A DNA stretch of 10,154 bases from Ignavibacteria bacterium (lineage in GTDB: Bacteria; Bacteroidota; Ignavibacteria; Tepidaquicellales; OLB5), in NCBI GenBank assembly GCA_030835005.1, contig JAUQWT010000072.1, positions 1-10,154 of the forward strand. The letters are read 5' to 3'. This document shows positions 4,957 through 10,154 of the stretch, one piece after another. Position 1 is the stretch's first letter, and the number at the start of each line of letters is the position of its first letter. The notes beneath the pieces were generated by a model. It saw nothing but the letters and a program-made list of their open reading frames with translations. It searched no databases and was not told the DNA's origin. The position numbers and the translations under genes are program-made.

Positions 4957-7737
4957 TTAATATTTGAACGTGAGGCTTAATGAGAGTCCCATTCCTGCAT
5001 TGATCTTCTTGAACATTTCTTCTTTACCTTCTACGATCTGTGTATATAAATAGTCCTGTGCTAAAATATCCTTGACCATCATTTTCACCTCAAAATTCTT
5101 GTAGAGTCTTTGTATCACTGAAAGATCAACAACATCTCTTCCGTTTTCTTCAATATCAGAAAGGCCCTCAAGCCCTACTTCTGAAATTCTCTTTCCAAAA
5201 CGGTTATATGAAAGATTTACGCTTGTGCCAAGATCTGAATTATCATAATACAGTCCCATATTGATCGTGTACGGAGATTGCCCCTGAAGCCTTCTTTCAA
5301 GGTTAGTTGCAGTTGTTCCAATACCCGAAAGATCCACCCTGGAATTTATTATAGAAATATTTGTATTGATCGAAAAATACTTAAAAGGTTTACCTATGAA
5401 TCCGAGGTTTTTCCTGGCTTCAAGTTCTATTCCATAGTTATTTGCTCCGCCTTTTGCGTTTTGGAATGTTTTGATCCTGTTATCTCCGCCTGAGTTTGGA
5501 ACAAACACTTCTTCAATCGGCGAATCGAATTTCTTATAGAAGAGACTTAACGAGAGTATTTCACCCGCCTGCGGGTAATATTCAAATCTAAGGTCATAAT
5601 TCCTTATTAGATTGCGCTCTATTTCCGGATTACCGATTGTGAAGATCTGCTCCGCAAAATCATAAAAACTAAAAGGAGCAATTTCTCTGAACTCCGGCCT
5701 TGATATTGACTGATAATATCCTCCGCGGATATTTATGCTGGGGCTTAATGCATAAGTAAGATTTAACGAAGGCAGAATATCGTTTTTATTAACATTTCTC
5801 TGAATGGGGTCACCAATCTGATCAAAAGAACTGAGCTTGCTAAGATTTGATTCAAGCCTTGCACCGATCACGGTTCTTAATTTGCCGATTGGTATATCAA
5901 ACATCAGGTATCCGGCTGCAATATCATCGCTTGCAGTATATGCGTCTGATTGCCTGGTTAGCTCATAGTACAATATCTTATTTGTATCTATGTTTTCCGG
6001 CCTGAATAAGGAATCAGGCGACTCGTAAAATATTTGGAAATTATTGGCATCAACAAGTTTAGGTGCAAACAATCTTGCATTAAAATCCCGGGTGCTTTTA
6101 TTATAGAACACACCCAATTTTGATTTGACTTCAACCGTCTTGACCGGTTTGAAAGAGAATTCAAAATTAGCCTCTAACGAACGGTTAATGTCATTCAGTT
6201 TTGAAAAGAACCTGCCGCCGCCAAGTGAATTCGGCTCACCCGTGCTTAAAGAAGCATAGAACCTGTCATTTGTGTTGATTTCCCTTTGGTATCTTAATGT
6301 CTTGTAGTCGGGTTCATCTCTTTTTGCTTCTGAATAAGCGCCACGCCATGTTATGCGCAGTTTCCCAAGACTCCTGATAAAATGTTCCCCTGAAAACTGG
6401 GAAGAAAGCATATCTCTTTGAACAAACTTTGTGGAGTATAATCTCCTCTCTTGCGTCTGCGGATTACTGAATCCTTCATTATAGTCGGTTTCGTCCTCTG
6501 AATTAAACACATAGGTGTTCTTGAAACTGAATTTGTTATTATCACCAGCCCGAAAACTCAAATTTACCAATCCGCCCCACATTACGGCATATTCAGATTG
6601 AATCCCCGAATATTTAGATTCAAGCAGTGCATCGGATTGAAAATTCTGTCTTTCAATCGATCGTGAACTGAAATTATTACTGTAAGTATATGCGCCAAAA
6701 AAACCAAGATTGTTCGTCTTGCCTATTCTGAAATTATTGCCAAGTGAAAACTGGAATCCCCCATTTACCGGGGCTTTTGATCCTTCCTGTTTCCAGTTAT
6801 TCGCAAAAGACTGGCTAAAGCTTTTTACTTCCTGTACGTTGTAATTAGACGACAATACAGTGTTCTCCGGAATAATCGCAGGTAATTTCCTTGAACCATT
6901 GTCTTTTCCTGAGTTAAAAAACAATATTTTTGATTCGCCGGCATTATAGCTTAAGAAATTATCTCCGGTTGTAATGCTGTTGTAAGAACTGGTCATGCTT
7001 AGATTAAGCGAAAGCTGTTCAGGAAAGTCCTTTGTGGTTACCTGTACTAAACCGCCGGAAAAATTACCAACGAGGTCAGGAGTATAGGATTTTGAAATAA
7101 CTATTTTATCCAGAAGACTTGATGGAAACAGGTCAAACGAGAAAGCTTTCTTATCCGGATCGGTACTTGGAAGCACAACTCCGTTTAATGTTGTAGAACT
7201 GTATCTTTCGTTTGTACCCCTGACAAACACAAATTTATTATCTACAATAGAAACGCCTACTATTCTTTTCAACACATCAGAGCTTGTTGCATCACCTGTT
7301 CTCTTTATCTGCTGGCTTGAAATACCGTCCTGAATGTTATCCGCCTTTTGCTGTTTTAGGAGAAGGGCAGCATCATTGCTTTGTATCCTTTGAGCTTCCA
7401 CAGTTACAGTGTCAGTTAAAGTACCCTCCGGCTGCAGAACGAAATCTACATTCAGTACTTCACCTGATTTCAAACTCACTTTCACATTTTGTGAAACATA
7501 TCCAATGTATGATGCCTTGATATCCAGATCTCCGGAATTGACTCCATCAAGCTCGAATTTTCCGTCTAGATCCGATGCAGTTCCTTTGTTGAGCTTTTCG
7601 ATCTTCAAAACAGCATCCGGCAATACACTTCCGTTTGAACCATCAAGTACTTTGCCTGTTATTTTTCCGTTTTGAGAAAACGCTGATGAAGCAGAGAGGA
7701 GCATGATTAGAATCAGTAGTATAATTTTGCTTTTCAT
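4957..7737 (-). CDS. TonB-dependent outer-membrane receptor with CarboxypepD_reg-like N-terminal domain
   Basis: This 926-aa protein is a complete TonB-dependent transporter, which imports a ligand across the outer membrane using energy from TonB-ExbBD. Residues 1-21 are a signal peptide ending SSAFSQ. Residues 24-103 are a CarboxypepD_reg-like Ig-type domain (GKITGKVLDGSNGSVLPDAV through VDFVLQPEG). A TonB-box-like TDTVTVEA occupies 108-115. The plug, about 125-240, contains VRGTNERYSSTTLNGVVLPS (172-191) and SGGLVQVTTKDFPE (227-240), typical of the class. The rest is barrel, with the family block FTIGNPEIERNLIRNYDLRF in its second half and a final strand LSLSLTFKY ending in an aromatic residue. 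No STN domain, SusD partner or siderophore gene is adjacent. The neighbour downstream encodes a T9SS cargo protein with a matching promoter, suggesting a functional pair. The substrate is unknown; phosphate-containing ligand uptake is only an inference from the operator. Confidence 0.92.
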   Translation of the reverse strand: MKSKIILLILIMLLSASSAFSQNGKITGKVLDGSNGSVLPDAVLKIEKLNKGTASDLDGKFELDGVNSGDLDIKASYIGYVSQNVKVSLKSGEVLNVDFVLQPEGTLTDTVTVEAQRIQSNDAALLLKQQKADNIQDGISSQQIKRTGDATSSDVLKRIVGVSIVDNKFVFVRGTNERYSSTTLNGVVLPSTDPDKKAFSFDLFPSSLLDKIVISKSYTPDLVGNFSGGLVQVTTKDFPEQLSLNLSMTSSYNSITTGDNFLSYNAGESKILFFNSGKDNGSRKLPAIIPENTVLSSNYNVQEVKSFSQSFANNWKQEGSKAPVNGGFQFSLGNNFRIGKTNNLGFFGAYTYSNNFSSRSIERQNFQSDALLESKYSGIQSEYAVMWGGLVNLSFRAGDNNKFSFKNTYVFNSEDETDYNEGFSNPQTQERRLYSTKFVQRDMLSSQFSGEHFIRSLGKLRITWRGAYSEAKRDEPDYKTLRYQREINTNDRFYASLSTGEPNSLGGGRFFSKLNDINRSLEANFEFSFKPVKTVEVKSKLGVFYNKSTRDFNARLFAPKLVDANNFQIFYESPDSLFRPENIDTNKILYYELTRQSDAYTASDDIAAGYLMFDIPIGKLRTVIGARLESNLSKLSSFDQIGDPIQRNVNKNDILPSLNLTYALSPSINIRGGYYQSISRPEFREIAPFSFYDFAEQIFTIGNPEIERNLIRNYDLRFEYYPQAGEILSLSLFYKKFDSPIEEVFVPNSGGDNRIKTFQNAKGGANNYGIELEARKNLGFIGKPFKYFSINTNISIINSRVDLSGIGTTATNLERRLQGQSPYTINMGLYYDNSDLGTSVNLSYNRFGKRISEVGLEGLSDIEENGRDVVDLSVIQRLYKNFEVKMMVKDILAQDYLYTQIVEGKEEMFKKINAGMGLSLSLTFKY

Positions 7738-7771
7738 GTTATTATTAATCTTTCAGTTTCCTTTGATTGTA

Positions 7772-7779
7772 CAAAGATT
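7772..7779 (-). promoter_or_regulatory. -7-like motif AATCTTTG of the TonB receptor gene
   Basis: AATCTTTG on the minus strand differs from TAnnTTTG only at the first base. It ends 34 nt before the receptor ATG, the same distance as in the cargo gene. No TTTG -33 element is at the usual place. An AAAGGAAA near the inferred transcript start is too far from the ATG to be a good ribosome site. Confidence 0.45.
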
Positions 7780-7788
7780 GCTAAAAAA

Positions 7789-7827
7789 GATTAATCCGGT
7801 ATGAGGGATTTGTTTGTGCAGTATTAA
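7789..7827 (-). promoter_or_regulatory. Degenerate 11-nt repeat array before the TonB receptor gene
   Basis: On the minus strand TTAATA (7827-7822), CAAACA (7816-7811), CTCATA (7805-7800) and TTAATC (7794-7789) occupy the same register as the four repeats of the cargo promoter: 11-nt steps, last copy beginning 15 nt before the -7 motif. Matches to TTAACA are 5, 4, 3 and 4 of six. Against the looser PhoP consensus TT(A/C/T)A(C/T)A they are 6, 4, 5 and 5. The register was taken from the cargo promoter and then checked here, which makes chance less likely but does not exclude it. Confidence 0.4.
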
Positions 7828-7923
7828 GAAGATTATCGGAAAACGAATGTATTTTAGCAGGTCTTAATGTTTAATTAACAATAACATGGCCAGGCCTAAC
7901 AATCACAACCCGGTTTTCTTAAC

Positions 7924-7954
7924 ACAAAAGGCGGGTCTGTTATCCGCCTTTTGT
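7924..7954 (-). terminator. Terminator of the nth-like/GT9/thioredoxin cluster
   Basis: An 11-bp perfect stem pairs ACAAAAGGCGG (7924-7934) with CCGCCTTTTGT (7944-7954) around a 9-nt loop, 26 nt beyond the stop of the thioredoxin-like gene. The minus-strand T-run lies inside the descending arm and is followed by GTTAAG, so the U-tract is short. It probably ends the rightward gene cluster before the receptor promoter begins. The rest of 7738-7980 holds that promoter region and no gene I can see. Confidence 0.75.
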
Positions 7955-7980
7955 AAACTTCTGCTGCAAACAATATTTAT

Positions 7981-8466
7981 TTAAACTACTTTGCTCAGAT
8001 CTGAATCTTTATATTTCCCGTCTTTGAAATAATTAAGGATCTTTTTGAAATCCTTCGCATTAAAATACCCGGGTATATTCTTCATTTTATATGAATCATA
8101 TTTGAATTCAATCAGCTTACCGTCCGGTTCCAGAAAAACTGTTGTAGGGAATCCGGTCGCTTCAAAATATGCAGCCAGGCTTTCACCTGTATAGTTCTTT
8201 CCGTTATATGTTATGCTGCCTGAACTTTCTGCATCAAGCTTGACAAAAATAAAATAGTCCTCAACTATTTTCCTGATATCTGAATTACCATATACTTCGG
8301 CGTCCATTTTTTTGCACCATCCGCACCAATCAGTATATACATCCACAATTATCATCTTGTCTTCACTCTTTGCCTTTGCAAGCGCATCATTAAAGCTTAA
8401 TTGTGAATATGATGTTACAGAAATAGCAACAAAGAAAACTGTTAATAGCCCTGTTTTGATCCTCAA
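7981..8466 (-). CDS. Periplasmic thioredoxin-fold protein with CGWC active site
   Basis: Numbered from a TTG at 8466, this is a 161-aa protein. MRIKTGLLTVFFVAISVTSYSQ is a compact signal peptide. The thioredoxin fold follows, with DVYTDWCGWCKKMDAEVY carrying the redox pair Cys48-x2-Cys51 and a cis-proline loop at TGFPTTVFL (Pro107). It resembles the thioredoxin_7/DsbD-gamma-like group common in Bacteroidota: thiol-disulfide exchange in the periplasm, partner unknown. An insert KLDAESSGSITYNGKNYTGESLAAYF (77-101) separates the two motifs. No ATG exists between the upstream in-frame stop (8503-8505) and the signal peptide. The open frame allows another TTG at 8493, adding nine residues. I prefer 8466 because AAAGGATC lies about 10 nt ahead and the signal peptide then has normal length. 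It is the last gene of the cluster, 71 nt after the glycosyltransferase. Confidence 0.85.
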   Translation of the reverse strand: MRIKTGLLTVFFVAISVTSYSQLSFNDALAKAKSEDKMIIVDVYTDWCGWCKKMDAEVYGNSDIRKIVEDYFIFVKLDAESSGSITYNGKNYTGESLAAYFEATGFPTTVFLEPDGKLIEFKYDSYKMKNIPGYFNAKDFKKILNYFKDGKYKDSDLSKVV

Positions 8467-8537
8467 TTTATTTTGATCCTTTCCAAAAACCAATTCAGAT
8501 ATTTAAACGAAAGATGAAATCTCAAAGTTCCATTTTT

Positions 8538-9572
8538 TTAGCTCAGAAAACCAGATTTCATGATCTCATCAAAGACTCTTTCAACACTAAGATTTTTCAT
8601 ACACTTATGTTGATTTGGGCAATCTCTAATTCTGGTCAGGTTGCATCCAAGGCAGCTTAACTCTTCGTTTCTTATTATCAACGAATTCTTGCTCAGCGGC
8701 CCCTGAAGCAAAGAACTTGTTGGACCGAAAATAGCTGCAACATTTACTCCCAGTACCCAGGCAATATGCATTGGGCCGGTATCATTGGTAATGAACAATT
8801 TGCATTTTTTGGCAAGCGCTCCCATGTATTTAACATCTGCCTCGGGTATTAAAAATGCACTATCTCCGATTTCATTTTTTATTCTCTCAGCAAGCGTTCT
8901 TTCTTCTCCGTAACCCCAGAACAAAAGTATTTTTTTATTTTCCGAACTAAGCATCTTCCCCAGTTCTGCAAACTTTTCTTGGGGCCACACTTTTGTTGGC
9001 CATGTTCCACTAGGATTAACCCCGATAACCGGTGAATCACTCAAATTATTCCGTTTAAAAAAAACGTCTGCAAATTCGGCATGCACGGTATTTAAATAGA
9101 AGGCGGGTTTATCTGTGATTATTTCCAGACCAAGCGCTCTAAGGCTATCAAGATTGAATTCTATATTATGCACTACGCTTCCACGGGGTTTAACTTTGAT
9201 GTTGTACGCAAGTGCTCTCCATTTAAACCTGTAGCCAACCCGGTACTTGGCATCGCTGTTAAACACTATTATGGCAGTTCTTGGGTTTCCAAAGAGATCT
9301 ATGATAAGGTCATATTTCTGCTTATGGATATTCCTGATCAGGCATAAGGAACTATCACCGCCGCCGGAATTAATATTGAACGTCAATACCCGGTCAAGAA
9401 ACGGATTACCCCTCAGCACTTCTGCGCAATATGAGCGCGTTAAGAAATTAATTTGTGCCCCGGGAAAATTGTGCCTTAGATTTTCTATAACGGGAGTTGC
9501 AAGGAGAACATCTCCAATGGCCTGAGGTTTTATTATTAATATCTTATGTACGTTATTTTTATCGAAGTTCAA
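8538..9572 (-). CDS. Glycosyltransferase family 9 (heptosyltransferase-like) protein
   Basis: A 344-aa GT-B enzyme of the WaaC/WaaF/RfaQ family, which transfers heptose from ADP-heptose to the lipopolysaccharide inner core at the cytoplasmic face of the inner membrane. The N-domain opens with ILIIKPQAIGDVLLATPVIENLR (11-33), the family signature including the catalytic-region Asp21. Between the domains lies VIGVNPSGTWPTKVWPQEKFAEL (182-204). The donor-binding region is FITNDTGPMHIAWVLGVNVAAIFGPT (260-285). A cysteine cluster Cys307-x2-Cys310-x7-Cys318-x5-Cys324 lies near the C-terminus, seen in many GT9 members of this lineage. No ATG precedes the conserved strand. The start used is TTG at 9572, three bases after the stop of the endonuclease gene and in its frame, which implies translational coupling. 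The acceptor and exact sugar cannot be told from sequence. Confidence 0.9.
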   Translation of the reverse strand: MNFDKNNVHKILIIKPQAIGDVLLATPVIENLRHNFPGAQINFLTRSYCAEVLRGNPFLDRVLTFNINSGGGDSSLCLIRNIHKQKYDLIIDLFGNPRTAIIVFNSDAKYRVGYRFKWRALAYNIKVKPRGSVVHNIEFNLDSLRALGLEIITDKPAFYLNTVHAEFADVFFKRNNLSDSPVIGVNPSGTWPTKVWPQEKFAELGKMLSSENKKILLFWGYGEERTLAERIKNEIGDSAFLIPEADVKYMGALAKKCKLFITNDTGPMHIAWVLGVNVAAIFGPTSSLLQGPLSKNSLIIRNEELSCLGCNLTRIRDCPNQHKCMKNLSVERVFDEIMKSGFLS

Positions 9573-9575
9573 AGA

Positions 9576-10154
9576 TCACACATGCTCCAGAATTATGAAA
9601 TTATTCTCTCTCGGCTCTGCAATGTTACCGGCGGCATAAAGCTCTTTATCTTTGAACTCACAAAGATCGTACAATACACACTTGCAGCAAAGAGGATTTT
9701 TAGCCCTGCAAATCTTCCTCCCAAATCTGATGAGCAGTGTGTGAAGCAGAAACTTCTTCCCTTTTGGTATCTTATCCTTTAACTGCACAAATGTCTTATC
9801 GGGAGTTGCAGCTTTTGCCAGCCCAAGCCTGTTGGTTACACGGTGAACATGAGTATCCACAGGGAAGACATCCCTTCCAAGCCCGAATGCAAGCACGCAC
9901 GAAATTGTTTTATACCCAACACCATTATACTGAAGCAATTCATCATAAATCTCAGTGTCTTTTATTTTCTTTATGAACTTGAGGCTTAAACTACCGTAGT
10001 CACTCTTCATCTTGATCAACATTGCCTTGATGCTTGCAGATTTCTGGTTTGTAAGCCCGCAAACACGAATAGAATTCTTGATCTTTGAAACAGGGGCGGT
10101 CATTACATCATCCCAGCTTCCGAAATTTTCTTTCAGGTTCTTAAATGCAATGTA
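9576..10154 (-). CDS. nth: Endonuclease III-like HhH-GPD DNA glycosylase/AP lyase, 5' end outside window
   Basis: The frame stays open to the right edge: before the Met at 10103 it reads YIAFKNLKENFGSWDDV, which fits the family, so the true start is outside. 192 residues are visible. Endonuclease III removes oxidised pyrimidines and cuts the abasic site in base-excision repair. The helix-hairpin-helix is LLQYNGVGYKTISCVLAFGL, with the Schiff-base lysine (visible residue 82). VDTHVHRVTNRLGL gives the catalytic aspartate (100). The [4Fe-4S] loop Cys149-x6-Cys156-x2-Cys159-x5-Cys165 is intact, so a bifunctional glycosylase/lyase is expected. GSWDDVMTAPVSKIKNSIR resembles the EndoIII-like branch more than E. 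coli Nth itself, so the symbol is approximate. The stop TGA lies three bases before the glycosyltransferase start. Confidence 0.9.
   Translation of the reverse strand, partial: YIAFKNLKENFGSWDDVMTAPVSKIKNSIRVCGLTNQKSASIKAMLIKMKSDYGSLSLKFIKKIKDTEIYDELLQYNGVGYKTISCVLAFGLGRDVFPVDTHVHRVTNRLGLAKAATPDKTFVQLKDKIPKGKKFLLHTLLIRFGRKICRAKNPLCCKCVLYDLCEFKDKELYAAGNIAEPRENNFIILEHV

Noticed and set aside
7284..7675. Two plus-strand open frames of 78 and 88 aa opposite the receptor N-terminus
   Set aside because: Both are antisense to the signal peptide, regulatory domain and plug of a well-supported TonB receptor and have no recognisable content.
7871..7878. TTAATTAA palindrome upstream of the receptor gene
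   Set aside because: A perfect 8-bp palindrome made only of A and T is expected by chance here, and it lies about 92 nt upstream of the -7 motif with no counterpart at the cargo promoter.
9576..10154. Fusion of the endonuclease and glycosyltransferase into one broken gene
   Set aside because: Each half matches a complete family with natural ends (Fe-S loop plus short tail, then the GT9 first strand), so two adjacent genes are the simpler reading.
1..10154. tRNA, rRNA, CRISPR array, insertion sequence, riboswitch or phage genes
   Set aside because: No tRNA-like cloverleaf, repeat-spacer array, transposase or long inverted terminal repeat was found on reading both strands by eye; a covariance-model search was not possible.

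Overview
The window looks like chromosomal DNA from a Bacteroidota/Chlorobi-group bacterium, most likely Ignavibacteriota or a close uncultured relative. The main evidence is the C-terminal type IX secretion (T9SS) type A sorting domain of the 556-aa protein, whose QNYPNPFNPST motif is a hallmark of that lineage. AT-rich DNA, a CarboxypepD_reg-plug TonB receptor, TAnnTTTG-type -7 promoter motifs and scarce Shine-Dalgarno sites agree with this. No rRNA, tRNA, CRISPR array, insertion sequence or phage gene was seen.

Layout. Bases 1-2121 (+ strand) hold a housekeeping run: the 3' end of a YdcF/DUF218-family gene, nusB, and a UMF1-type major facilitator. Bases 2142-7737 (- strand) hold three envelope genes, each its own transcription unit: a small outer-membrane beta-barrel protein, a secreted T9SS cargo protein with a beta-helix-like body, and a 926-aa TonB-dependent receptor. 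Intrinsic terminators lie behind the cargo gene and the receptor gene. Bases 7981-10154 (- strand) hold a probable operon read from the right edge: an endonuclease III-family gene (5' end outside the window), a family 9 glycosyltransferase and a periplasmic thioredoxin-like protein, closed by a terminator.

Most interesting point. The cargo gene and the receptor gene are separated by a strong terminator, yet their promoters share one geometry: a -7 motif exactly 34 nt before the ATG and, upstream, four hexamers in strict 11-nt register whose last copy begins 15 nt before the -7 motif. In the cargo promoter all four hexamers match TTAACA at 5 or 6 of 6 positions, the layout of PhoB/PhoP (OmpR-family) response-regulator boxes. 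The receptor copies are more degenerate. I infer that the pair is co-regulated, possibly by phosphate starvation, and forms a surface nutrient-acquisition system without a SusD partner. That function is a hypothesis; the repeat geometry is visible in the sequence.
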